A DNA stretch of 64,000 nucleotides from Kitasatospora sp. Root107 (lineage in GTDB: Bacteria; Actinomycetota; Actinomycetes; Streptomycetales; Streptomycetaceae): positions 672,886-736,885 of the forward strand of contig NZ_LMCT01000001.1 in the NCBI RefSeq assembly GCF_001424875.1, read 5' to 3'. The notes beneath the pieces are model-generated. The model was not told the DNA's origin, made no database searches, and was given only the letters and a program-made list of their open reading frames with translations. This document shows positions 17,660 to 25,534 of this stretch, in pieces. Made by a program: the position numbers and the translations under genes. Position 1 is the first letter of the stretch; each line of letters starts with the position of its first letter.

Positions 17660-18016
17660 ATGACCAACAGTTTCGCTCTGCACATCCCCGACGCCGACCT
17701 CGAACCCGACCCGCTGGACCCGGCGCAGATCGTCGAAGGCTCCCCGGAGGTCTCCGGCAAGGTGGTCTGGGAGTCGCCGGACGGCCGCCGGATCCGTGGT
17801 GTCTGGCAGATCACCCCGGGCGTGGTGACCGACACCGAGGCCGACGAGATCTTCGTGGTGATCAGCGGCCGGGCCACCATCGCGTTCGAGAACGGCACCG
17901 TACTGGAGGTCGGCCCCGGCGACCTGGCCGTGCTGGCCGAGGGCGACCGCACCACCTGGACGGTCCACGAGACCCTCCGCAAGGCGTACGCGATCGACCT
18001 CGGCCCGACCGGCTGA
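17660..18016 (+). CDS. Cupin-domain protein
   Basis: A single small cupin barrel of 118 residues. The region ADEIFVVISGRATIAFENGT, then VLEVGPGDLAVLAEGDRTTW resembles the cupin_3 (DUF861) group. The usual His-rich metal motif is not obvious, so metal binding is uncertain. ATG at 17660 lacks a clear Shine-Dalgarno and a hairpin ends 16 bases before it. It converges with the next gene, one base apart. The ligand is unknown. Confidence 0.8.
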   Translation: MTNSFALHIPDADLEPDPLDPAQIVEGSPEVSGKVVWESPDGRRIRGVWQITPGVVTDTEADEIFVVISGRATIAFENGTVLEVGPGDLAVLAEGDRTTWTVHETLRKAYAIDLGPTG

Positions 18017-18017
18017 G

Positions 18018-19298
18018 CTACTTGCGGGCCTCCGCGGCCGCCTCGGCGGCCATGCTCTGGAGCCGCTCCAGCGTCTCGCCGCCGCCGTCCTTCACCGCGC
18101 CGCCGATCTCCTTCTTCAGCTGGTCGCTGACCTTCCCCCAGGACGGCTCCGCGTACGGGTAGAAGCGGGCGTCCGGCAGGGCGTCCAGGAACGGCTTGAG
18201 GTCGGCGTGGGCGGTGTCGCCGGTCATCTGGACGCGGGCGTCCTGAGTGACCGGCAGCATGTTGTACATCTCGTAGAACTTCAGGGTGTTCTCCTTCTGG
18301 TAGCTGAAGGAGAGGAACTTCTTGATCTCGGCGCGGTGCCCGTTGGCCTTGAAGGCCATCATCCAGTCGGCCACCGCGAAGCTGGCCGCCTTGCTCTGCG
18401 GGTCCTTGCGCGGGATCGGCGCGAGGCCGTAGTCGATCTTCGCGGCGACCGCCTTCTGGACCAGCGATGGGTGGCCGTTGAGCATCGCGACCTTGCCCGC
18501 CGCGAAGTCGGCGAAGACGGCCTTGCGGTTCACCGCGCCGGGGTCGCCGTAGGTCAGGCCGTCCTTGACCAGGTTGGTCCGCAGCCACTCGAAGGTGGCC
18601 CGGTTGGGCGTGCTGTCGATGCTGTAGTTGCCCGCGTCGTCGGCCAGACCGCCGCCACCGCTCATCGTCCACATCAGCGACTCGGCCTGCGCCTCCTCGG
18701 GCCCGAGCGGCAGCCCGTACGGCACCACACCGGGCACCTTCTGCTTGATCAGCTTCGCGTCCTTGCGCAACTCGTCCCAGCTGGTGGGGGGTTGGGCGAT
18801 GCCCGCCTTCTCGAAGATGGCCTTGTTGTAGAAGAAGGCGCGCGAGGAGGCGATGAACGGGATGCCGTACTGACTGCCCAGCACCTGACCGGCCTTGGCG
18901 AAGGCGTCGATCGTGTTGACCTGGGCGTCGATGGTGAGCACCTCGCTCACCGGGTAGAGCCGACCCGCCGAGGCGTGGTCGGCGTAGCCGCCGGTCTGCA
19001 GCATGTCCGGCGTCTTGCCGCTCTTCAGCAGCTCGGCCACCCGCTTGTCGATGTCGTCCCAGATCACCACTTCGAGCTCGACCTTGATGTCCGGGTTGGC
19101 CGCCTCGAAGCGCTTGACCAGGTCTTTCCAGTACAGGCTGGAGCTGTTCGCCGGGCTGTCGCCGTAGTCGGCCACCACCAGCCGCAGGGTGACGTCACCG
19201 CCGGAGCCGAGCACGCTCGAACAGCCGCTGAGCAACAGCGCGGTGGAGACGGCGAGCGCCGTCAGGGGAAGGACGGGCTTCCGGGTAGCGCTGAACAA
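18018..19298 (-). CDS. Orphan extracellular sugar-binding lipoprotein under DasR-type control
   Basis: A 426-residue family 1 solute-binding lipoprotein. TTG at 19298 is chosen: GAAGGTGG precedes it and the protein then begins with KPVLPLTALAVSTALLLSGC, a signal peptide with lipobox LSGC. Mature segments include LRLVVADYGDSPANSSSLYW and WMMAFKANGHRAEIKKFLSF. No permease or ATPase adjoins it, so it must work with a transporter encoded elsewhere. A dre-like operator lies 59 bases upstream, and the amino-sugar genes next door suggest GlcNAc, chitobiose or a related ligand. Confidence 0.87.
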   Translation of the reverse strand: MFSATRKPVLPLTALAVSTALLLSGCSSVLGSGGDVTLRLVVADYGDSPANSSSLYWKDLVKRFEAANPDIKVELEVVIWDDIDKRVAELLKSGKTPDMLQTGGYADHASAGRLYPVSEVLTIDAQVNTIDAFAKAGQVLGSQYGIPFIASSRAFFYNKAIFEKAGIAQPPTSWDELRKDAKLIKQKVPGVVPYGLPLGPEEAQAESLMWTMSGGGGLADDAGNYSIDSTPNRATFEWLRTNLVKDGLTYGDPGAVNRKAVFADFAAGKVAMLNGHPSLVQKAVAAKIDYGLAPIPRKDPQSKAASFAVADWMMAFKANGHRAEIKKFLSFSYQKENTLKFYEMYNMLPVTQDARVQMTGDTAHADLKPFLDALPDARFYPYAEPSWGKVSDQLKKEIGGAVKDGGGETLERLQSMAAEAAAEARK

Positions 19299-19348
19299 CG
19301 GGGGACCACCTTCGGGGGGAGGAGGAGCGTCGGCCACCCTCTCAGCGC

Positions 19349-19372
19349 GGACCACCAGTGGTCCAGACCTAT
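19349..19372 (-). promoter_or_regulatory. Overlapping palindromes including a dre (DasR) site
   Basis: AGTGGTCCAGACCTAT (19357-19372) matches the DasR element ACTGGTCTAGACCACT at most core positions (GGTC-two bases-GACC). A second palindrome, GGACCAC-CA-GTGGTCC (19349-19364), overlaps it. The position upstream of the binding-protein gene suits GlcN-6-P-responsive repression. Confidence 0.65.
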
Positions 19373-19431
19373 ACCCGGAGTAGTTACCCAATCTCCGCCG
19401 CCGTTGCGCCCCGTGCAACGGCGGGTGCCGT

Positions 19432-20211
19432 TCAGACCGCGACCACCCGGACGCCGGCCTCCGTGAAGGCGGCGGTCAGCTCGGGCCCGATGCCGGTGTC
19501 GGTGACCAGCACCGAGACCTGGTCGAGCCCGCAGATCCGGGCGAAGGCGCGGTGTCCGAGCTTGGACGAGTCGGCCGCCACCACCACCCGGCGGGCCCGG
19601 TCGGCGAGCAGCCGGTTGACGCTCGCCTCGCCCTCGTTGTGCGCGGTGGCGCCGTGCTCGGCGTCGAGCGCGTCCACCCCCAACACCGTGATGTCCAGGG
19701 CGAGTTCGTTCAGCACCAGCGAGGCCAGCGGGCCGATCAGCTCGTACGACTGCGGCCGGGCCACCCCGCCGGTGAGCACGATCTTCACCTGCGGACGGAC
19801 CGTCAACTCGTTGGCGATGTTGACCGCGTTGGTGACGATGGTGATGCCCTGCCCGGCCCCCTCCGGCTCCGGCCGGACCGCCAGCGCGCGGGCCACCTCG
19901 GTGGTGGTGGTGCCACCGTTCAGGCCGACCACCTCGCCGGGGGCGACCAGTTCGGCCACCGCCGCACCGATCCGCTGTTTGGCGTCGGCGTTGCGCGCGG
20001 TCTTGTAGCGCAGCGGCAGGTCGTATGACACGTTGTGGGCCACCGCCCCACCCCTGGTCCGGGTGACCATCTGCTGACGCGCCAACTGGTCCAGGTCGCG
20101 ACGGATGGTCGCAGCCGACACCTGCAGCGCCTCGGCGGCCTCCTCGACCTCCAACTTGCCGTGTTCGGCGAGCAGTTCCAGCAGCGCGTTCCACCGCTCG
20201 TACCTGGACAC
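19432..20211 (-). CDS. DeoR-family sugar regulator (AgaR-like)
   Basis: 259 residues: DeoR winged HTH (LEVEEAAEALQVSAATIRRD) followed by the sugar-phosphate-sensing domain with NGGTTTTEVARAL and VVVAADSSKLG. DeoR proteins of this group respond to phosphorylated sugars. GTG at 20211 follows AAGGGACGG. It is divergent from the SIS-domain gene, so it probably controls the shared 160-base promoter region. Confidence 0.9.
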   Translation of the reverse strand: MSRYERWNALLELLAEHGKLEVEEAAEALQVSAATIRRDLDQLARQQMVTRTRGGAVAHNVSYDLPLRYKTARNADAKQRIGAAVAELVAPGEVVGLNGGTTTTEVARALAVRPEPEGAGQGITIVTNAVNIANELTVRPQVKIVLTGGVARPQSYELIGPLASLVLNELALDITVLGVDALDAEHGATAHNEGEASVNRLLADRARRVVVAADSSKLGHRAFARICGLDQVSVLVTDTGIGPELTAAFTEAGVRVVAV

Positions 20212-20292
20212 GCAGATGCCGTCCCTTCCAGTCCCGGAGCCGCCGTACGACGGCGGGGCCAGCTTCCCACAGTTCCATCAAGCGAGCCGGTC

Positions 20293-20322
20293 TTGCGCAA
20301 TCATGCTCGAAACCTCTATAAA
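20293..20322 (+). promoter_or_regulatory. Promoter of the SIS-domain gene
   Basis: TTGCGC (20293-20298) and TATAAA (20317-20322) are 18 bases apart in an AT-rich patch that stands out from its GC-rich surroundings. The spacer contains CTCGAAA, which could be part of a DeoR-family operator; that last point is a guess. Confidence 0.5.
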
Positions 20323-20371
20323 TCAAACAGCTTCACGCATTCTACTCCGGAGCCCTTCCGAAGGAGCCCGC

Positions 20372-21283
20372 ATGCCCTTCTCCTCACTGACCGCCGAGGA
20401 ACTCGCCACCCAGCCCGAGAACTGGCGGCAGGCCGCCACCCTCGCGGCCGCCGCAGCCCCCGCCCTGCCGCAGCGCGGCGAGCGGGTCGCGGTGATCGGC
20501 TGCGGCACCTCCTGGTTCATGGCCCAGGCCTACGCCGTACTGCGCGAGAGCGGCGGGCACGGCGAGACGGACGCGATGGCCGCCTCCGAGTTCCCGGCCG
20601 GCCGCCGCTACGACCGGGTGCTGGCGATCAGCCGCTCGGGCACCACCACTGAGGTGCTCGAACTGCTGGAGCGACTCAAGACGCCGTGCACCGTGCTCAC
20701 CGGCACCCCCGGCAGCCCGGTCTTCGCGGCCGCCGAGCAGACCGTGCTGCTGGACTTCGCCGACGAGCGCTCGGTGGTGCAGACCCGGTTCGCCACCACT
20801 GCCCTCGCCCTGCTGCGGGCCCACCTGGAGCTGGAGGGCGCCCTGCCGCCCGGCACCAAGCGGATCGCCGAGGCGGCCGAGGACGCCGAGGCGGCGGTCG
20901 CCTGGCCGGTCCCGGCCGAGCTGGTCGCGGCCGAGCAGGTCACCTTCCTCGGCCGGGGCTGGACGTACGGGCTGGCCCAGGAGGCCGGGCTGAAGATGCG
21001 CGAGGCGGCCGGCGCCTGGACCGAGTCCTACCCGGCGATGGAGTACCGGCACGGGCCGATCGCGATCGCCGCCCCCGGCCGGGCGGTCTGGGTCTTCGGC
21101 GAGCTGCCGGACGGGCTGTCCGAGCAGGTCGCGACGACCGGCGCACTGCTGGTGCACGAGCCCGGCAGCGATCCGCTGGCCGACCTGATCCGGGCGCAGA
21201 AGCTCGCCGTCGCCACCGCCGAGGCCCGTGGTCTCGACCCGGACCGGCCCCGCGCGCTGACCCGTTCGGTCATCCTGAACTAG
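20372..21283 (+). CDS. SIS-domain sugar-phosphate isomerase/deaminase (GlmS-C/AgaS-like)
   Basis: 303 residues with two SIS folds: VAVIGCGTSWFMAQAYAVL, LAISRSGTTTEVLELLERLK (Ser/Thr phosphate loop) and FLGRGWTYGLAQEAGLKMRE, with EYRHGPIAI near the active site. It lacks a glutaminase domain, so it should isomerise or deaminate an amino-sugar phosphate (GlcN-6-P or GalN-6-P) rather than make one. ATG at 20372 follows GAAGGAG. A monocistronic unit facing a DeoR regulator; a DasR-type pair of sites separates it from the kinase gene. Confidence 0.87.
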   Translation: MPFSSLTAEELATQPENWRQAATLAAAAAPALPQRGERVAVIGCGTSWFMAQAYAVLRESGGHGETDAMAASEFPAGRRYDRVLAISRSGTTTEVLELLERLKTPCTVLTGTPGSPVFAAAEQTVLLDFADERSVVQTRFATTALALLRAHLELEGALPPGTKRIAEAAEDAEAAVAWPVPAELVAAEQVTFLGRGWTYGLAQEAGLKMREAAGAWTESYPAMEYRHGPIAIAAPGRAVWVFGELPDGLSEQVATTGALLVHEPGSDPLADLIRAQKLAVATAEARGLDPDRPRALTRSVILN

Positions 21284-21373
21284 CCCCGAACCTCTCCGCA
21301 GCATTAGGAAACCAGATTGCCTAACGCTCCCAAACGACCCTTAAGCCACCCTTAAGGCGACAAATCTCACCTC

Positions 21374-21389
21374 GCTGGACCAGACCAAT
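21374..21389 (+). promoter_or_regulatory. dre-like DasR site, distal copy
   Basis: GCTGGACCAGACCAAT resembles the DasR consensus ACTGGTCTAGACCACT with four differences. Its centre is 22 bases (two helical turns) from the centre of the next site, so two dimers could bind on one face. Confidence 0.6.
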
Positions 21390-21395
21390 CACGCA

Positions 21396-21411
21396 ACTGG
21401 ACTAGACCTCT
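21396..21411 (+). promoter_or_regulatory. dre-like DasR site, proximal copy
   Basis: ACTGGACTAGACCTCT differs from the DasR consensus at only two positions (T to A and A to T). It lies 28 bases before the nagK start, where bound repressor would block transcription. Confidence 0.8.
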
Positions 21412-21439
21412 CCGACATGGTCAAGGGAAACTGTCCCCC

Positions 21440-22372
21440 GTGAAGCACGTCATCGCACTCGATGTAGGCGGAACCGGCATGAAGGCCGCGTTGCTCGCCC
21501 AGGACGGCTCCGTGCTGTTCGAGGCACGCCGACCGACCGGGCGGGAGAACGGCACCGATGCCGTCGTCGCCACCATCCTCGACTTCGCCGCCGAACTGGC
21601 GGACGAGGGTCGCGCCCGCTTCGGCAGCGCACCCCTCGCCGCCGGCGTCGCCGTGCCGGGGACGATCGACGAGAAGAACGGGATCGCGGTCTTCTCCGCC
21701 AACCTCGGCTGGCGCGACCTCCCGATGCGCAAGCTGCTCGGCGAGCGCCTCGGCGGCATCCCGGTCGCCCTCGGCCACGACGTCCGCTCCGGCGGGCTGG
21801 CCGAGGGACGGATCGGCGCCGGGCAGGGCGTGGACCGCTTCCTCTTCATCGCGCTCGGCACCGGCATCGCCGGGGCCATCGGCATCGGTGGGGCGATCGA
21901 GGCGGGCGCGCACGGCTACGGCGGCGAGATCGGCCACGTGGTGGTCCGCCCCGGCGGACCGCAGTGCGGCTGCGGCGCCCGCGGCTGCCTGGAGACGCTG
22001 GCCTCGGCCTCCGCGGTCTCCCGGGCCTGGGCCGAGGCGAGCGGTGATCCGGACGCCGACGCGGCGGCCTGCGCCACCGCCGTCGACGCCGGGGACGAAC
22101 GCGCCCTGACGGTCTGGCAGAACGCGGTCGAGGCACTCGCCGACGGGATCGTGCTGGCCCAGAGCCTGCTCGACCCCTCGACGGTGATCGTCGGCGGCGG
22201 GCTGGCCGAAGCCGGTGACACGCTCTTCACACCATTGCGCGCAGCGGTTTCCGAGCGGCTGACCTTCCAGATGCCCCCGAAGGTCGTACCGGCCATGCTC
22301 AGAGACACCGCCGCATCCCTGGGCGCGGGCCTGCTCGCCTGGGATCTGCTCTCCATGGAGGTGACCGCGTGA
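21440..22372 (+). CDS. nagK: ROK-family N-acetylhexosamine kinase
   Basis: 310 residues. The ATP-binding motif IALDVGGTGMKAALL opens the protein. The ROK signature is seen with HGYGGEIGHVVV and the zinc-binding CGCGARGCLE. It phosphorylates a free amino sugar, most likely GlcNAc, to its 6-phosphate. GTG/TGA overlap with nagA shows translational coupling, and twin dre sites upstream place it under DasR control, as for nagKA in Streptomyces. Confidence 0.9.
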   Translation: MKHVIALDVGGTGMKAALLAQDGSVLFEARRPTGRENGTDAVVATILDFAAELADEGRARFGSAPLAAGVAVPGTIDEKNGIAVFSANLGWRDLPMRKLLGERLGGIPVALGHDVRSGGLAEGRIGAGQGVDRFLFIALGTGIAGAIGIGGAIEAGAHGYGGEIGHVVVRPGGPQCGCGARGCLETLASASAVSRAWAEASGDPDADAAACATAVDAGDERALTVWQNAVEALADGIVLAQSLLDPSTVIVGGGLAEAGDTLFTPLRAAVSERLTFQMPPKVVPAMLRDTAASLGAGLLAWDLLSMEVTA

Positions 22373-23556
22373 CCGCGGACCGATCTGCACTGTCCGGCGC
22401 CCGACTGGTCCTGCCGGGTGGCGTCGTCGAGAACGGCCGGCTGGCCATCGAGGGTTCGCGGATCGCGGGCCTCGGCGCCGCTGCGTCGACTCCCGAGGGG
22501 TCGCCCGGCGACGTCGACCTGACCGGTTACACCGTCGTCCCCGGCTTCGTGGACCTCCATGTACACGGTGGCGGCGGCGCCAGTTACGCGTCCGGCATCG
22601 CCGAGGAAGCCCTCACCGTCGCCCGGACCCACCTGGCGCACGGCACCACCACCACGATCGCCTCCACCGTCACCGGGGAGATCGACGAGCTCTGCCACCA
22701 GGCGGCCGTGCTCTCCGAGCTGGTCGAGGACGGCGTGCTGGCGGGCGTCCACTTCGAGGGCCCGTTCATCTCGCACAACCGGTGCGGCGCGCACCGCCCC
22801 GACCTGCTCCGCGACCCGGACCCGGTGCTGGTGCGCAAGCTGGTGGACGCCGCCCGCGGCACCGCGAAGATGTTCACCCTGGCACCGGAACTGACGGGTG
22901 GTCTGGAGTCGGTCCGGATGCTCGCCGACCTCGGGGTGATCGCGGCCGTCGGGCACACCGACTCCGACTACGCCAAGACCCTGGAGGCCGTCGAGGCGGG
23001 GGCCACCGTGGCCACCCACCTGTTCAACGCGATGCCGGGCATCCAGCACCGCGCGCCCGGCCCGATCGTCGCCCTGCTGGAGGACGAGCGGGTCACCGTC
23101 GAGCTGATCAACGACGGCGTGCACCTGCACCCCTCGGTGCTCGACCTCGCCTACGGCACCGCCGGTGCCGAGCGGGTCGCGCTGATCACCGACGCGATGG
23201 GCGCGGCCGGCATGGGCGACGGGCTCTACCCGCTCGGCCCGCTCCAGGTCCGGGTCGAGAACGGCGTCGCGCGGCTGGTCGAGGGCGGCTCGATCGCGGG
23301 CTCCACGCTGACCCTGGACGTCGCCTTCAAGCGCTCCGTCACCATCAACGGCCTCTCGCTCAACCAGGCCGTCACCTCCCTGTCCACCGTCCCGGCCCGG
23401 CTGCTCGGCCTGGCCGACTCGATCGGCTCCCTGGAGGCCGGCAAGAACGCCGACCTCGTCGTGCTCGACTCCGAAACCTTCGATCTCGTCGCGGTGATGC
23501 GCCGCGGCGAGTGGATCGTCGGCGCGGACCGTCTCGCCAAGGCCCACGCGGCCTGA
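22369..23556 (+). CDS. nagA: N-acetylglucosamine-6-phosphate deacetylase
   Basis: 395-residue amidohydrolase that converts GlcNAc-6-P to GlcN-6-P, the DasR effector. Metal-site motif FVDLHVHGGGG, then HFEGPFIS, GHTDSDY with HLFNAMPG, the ELINDGVHLHP ligand loop and ITDAMGAAG with the catalytic Asp. GTG at 22369 overlaps the nagK stop. The preceding gene makes its substrate. Confidence 0.95.
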   Translation: MTADRSALSGARLVLPGGVVENGRLAIEGSRIAGLGAAASTPEGSPGDVDLTGYTVVPGFVDLHVHGGGGASYASGIAEEALTVARTHLAHGTTTTIASTVTGEIDELCHQAAVLSELVEDGVLAGVHFEGPFISHNRCGAHRPDLLRDPDPVLVRKLVDAARGTAKMFTLAPELTGGLESVRMLADLGVIAAVGHTDSDYAKTLEAVEAGATVATHLFNAMPGIQHRAPGPIVALLEDERVTVELINDGVHLHPSVLDLAYGTAGAERVALITDAMGAAGMGDGLYPLGPLQVRVENGVARLVEGGSIAGSTLTLDVAFKRSVTINGLSLNQAVTSLSTVPARLLGLADSIGSLEAGKNADLVVLDSETFDLVAVMRRGEWIVGADRLAKAHAA

Positions 23557-23572
23557 CCCCCGGTCACCCACC

Positions 23573-23616
23573 GGAGAGGTGAGCAGCGGTTCTGCGTCCC
23601 CGCTGACCACCTCTCC
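23573..23616 (+). terminator. Imperfect hairpin between nagA and the aldolase gene
   Basis: GGAGAGGTG.. pairs with ..CACCTCTCC at the base, with a looser inner stem. It lies in the 73-base gap and ends 13 bases before the aldolase start. It could attenuate or partly terminate, reducing aldolase expression relative to nagKA. Confidence 0.45.
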
Positions 23617-23629
23617 CTGGGGGACACCC

Positions 23630-24502
23630 ATGCCCGTTGCCCGTACCGCCGACCTGCTCGCCTCCGCCGTCGCCGACGGCCGCGGCCTGCCCGCCTTCAA
23701 CGTGATCACGTTGGAGCACGCCGAGGCGATCGCCGCCGGGGCCGAACTCGCCGGCAGCCCGGTCGTGCTGCAGATCAGTCAGAACGCGGTCGCCTACCAC
23801 GGGGGGCGGCTGCTCCCGCTGGCCCGGGCCTGCGCCGAGATCGCCGCCGCCGCCAAGGTTCCGGTCTCGCTCCACCTCGACCACGTCGAGGACTTCGACC
23901 TGCTGCGGGCCAGTGCCGCCGCCGGGTTCAGCTCCGCGATGTACGACGCCTCCGCCCTGCCGCACGCCGAGAACGTCAAGCGCACCGCCGAGGCCGCCGA
24001 CTGGGCGCACCGGCACGGCCTGCACCTGGAGGCCGAACTCGGCCGGGTCGGCGGCAAGGACGGCGAACCGCCGCTCTCCCCGCACGCCCCCGGCGCCCGG
24101 ACCGACCCGGCCGAGGCGGCCCGGTACGTCGCCGAGACCGGGGTGGACGCGCTCGCGGTGGCGGTCGGCAGTTCGCACGCGATGACCACCCGGACGGCCC
24201 TGCTCGACCACGATCTGATCCGCCGTCTGGCCGAGGCGGTGCCCGTCCCACTGGTGCTGCACGGCAGCTCCGGGGTGGCCGATGACGAACTGTCAGCCGG
24301 CCTCGCGGCCGGCCTGGTCAAGGTCAACATCGGTACGGCGCTGAACACCGCGTTCACCCCGGTGGTCCGTCAGCGCCTGGCCGAGGACCCGGCCATCACC
24401 GACCCACGCAAGTACCTCGCCCCGGCCCGGGACGCGATGACCGCGACCGTGGCCCGGCTGGCCGCGGTGGTCACCAGCCCGGGTCGGCCCCGTCGGGGGT
24501 GA
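23630..24502 (+). CDS. Class II fructose/tagatose-bisphosphate aldolase (GatY/KbaY/FbaA type)
   Basis: 290 residues. Zinc-dependent aldolase signature: LPAFNVITLEHAEAI, SLHLDHVED with zinc ligands, ALAVAVGSSHAM, VLHGSSGVADDE and KVNIGTALN. ATG at 23630 follows TGGGGGA. Its location behind nagA and near a DeoR regulator and SIS enzyme resembles N-acetylgalactosamine pathways, where tagatose 1,6-bisphosphate is cleaved, but a fructose-bisphosphate role cannot be excluded. The 3' end overlaps the convergent neighbour by 32 bases. Confidence 0.85.
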   Translation: MPVARTADLLASAVADGRGLPAFNVITLEHAEAIAAGAELAGSPVVLQISQNAVAYHGGRLLPLARACAEIAAAAKVPVSLHLDHVEDFDLLRASAAAGFSSAMYDASALPHAENVKRTAEAADWAHRHGLHLEAELGRVGGKDGEPPLSPHAPGARTDPAEAARYVAETGVDALAVAVGSSHAMTTRTALLDHDLIRRLAEAVPVPLVLHGSSGVADDELSAGLAAGLVKVNIGTALNTAFTPVVRQRLAEDPAITDPRKYLAPARDAMTATVARLAAVVTSPGRPRRG

Positions 24503-25370
24503 CCGCGATCTGGTCGACCAGGAAGTCGCACGGGCCGGTGGCGCACTCCAGCGTTATCGTGTGCGCTCCCTGCGAGATCTCCGCGTTTATCCAGGAGGAG
24601 TACCAGGACTGCTCCGGGGCCAGGCCCGGCTTGTAGTTCCGCAGCTTGACCGGGGTGTAGGTGGGCTTGCCGTCCACCTTCACCACCGCCTGGGCGTCGG
24701 CGGTCGAGTTGTTGAATCGCACGTGCACCCGGTAGACCGCGGCCTGGGTGGCGTCGATCTTCCAGGACAGCGTGGCCCCCGGCTTGAAGCCGGACACGTA
24801 CGCGCCGTCCTTGGCCTTCGCGCCGGTCACGGTCTTCGCCGTGACCAGGCCGCCGTCCAGTGTCATGGCCGCCGCGTCCGCGACCGCCGTCCCATTGGTG
24901 AGCACCGAGGAGGTGGCCGACGGCGAGGGCACGGCGGACGCCGACCCCGAGGGCTTGGCCGAGGCGCTGGTGCTGCCGGCGGCCTTGTCGGGGGACTTGT
25001 TCGCGTCGCCCTTCGAGAGGGCCACGCCCGCGCCGATCGCGATCGCGGCGACCACCGCGACGGCGCCGATCACCACGGCCTTGCTGCGCCCGGCCGGCGG
25101 CTGCTCGCCCGGCTGCGGGCGGGAGTGCTCGGCGTACCGGGGCTGCTGCGGGAGCGGCATCTGGGTGGTGACCGGCCGGGCCGGGCCCGGCGGCTGCGGC
25201 GGCAGTGCGGGCTGCTGGCCGTACTGCGCGCGGCCGACCTCGAACGGGCGGGAGTACGAGTCGCGGGGCTGGCTGGCCGCCTGCTCGCCCTCCGCCGGAC
25301 GGTAGAGGTATGCGAACGGGTCGTCCTTCGCCGCGTCCTCGGGCGCTCCGTTAGTGCCGGCCGTCGTCAC
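24471..25370 (-). CDS. Single-pass membrane protein with C-terminal CBM-like extracellular domain
   Basis: 299 residues, start GTG at 25370 after GGGGAG (a TTG at 25379 is too close to it). A Pro/Gln-rich cytoplasmic region (residues to about 95) precedes one helix, AVVIGAVAVVAAIAIGAGVA, then a Ser/Ala/Pro linker. The outer domain, with YVSGFKPGATLSWKIDATQA and VHVRFNNSTADAQAVVKVDG, resembles family 6/35 carbohydrate-binding modules. Two Cys near the end (ECATGPCDF) may form a disulfide. Possibly a cell-wall or glycan sensor; function unknown. Confidence 0.75.
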   Translation of the reverse strand: MTTAGTNGAPEDAAKDDPFAYLYRPAEGEQAASQPRDSYSRPFEVGRAQYGQQPALPPQPPGPARPVTTQMPLPQQPRYAEHSRPQPGEQPPAGRSKAVVIGAVAVVAAIAIGAGVALSKGDANKSPDKAAGSTSASAKPSGSASAVPSPSATSSVLTNGTAVADAAAMTLDGGLVTAKTVTGAKAKDGAYVSGFKPGATLSWKIDATQAAVYRVHVRFNNSTADAQAVVKVDGKPTYTPVKLRNYKPGLAPEQSWYSSWINAEISQGAHTITLECATGPCDFLVDQIAVTPDGADPGW

Positions 25371-25534
25371 GGTGGTCAACTCCCCATCGCCGCACTCCGT
25401 ACGGCGGCCGAACGCCGTACGGGCAGATGAACGCTCGTACCAGGCGAACCCTACCTGCCGAGCACGACGCGACGGAAAGACGGTTCGGAGCCCGGACGGT
25501 CAGCGGGACCGATGGCGCAGTCGTACCGGCCGGT

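Noticed and set aside
21916..23709. 597-codon minus-strand frame opposite nagK/nagA
   Set aside because: Antisense to two well-recognised enzymes and lacking any motif.
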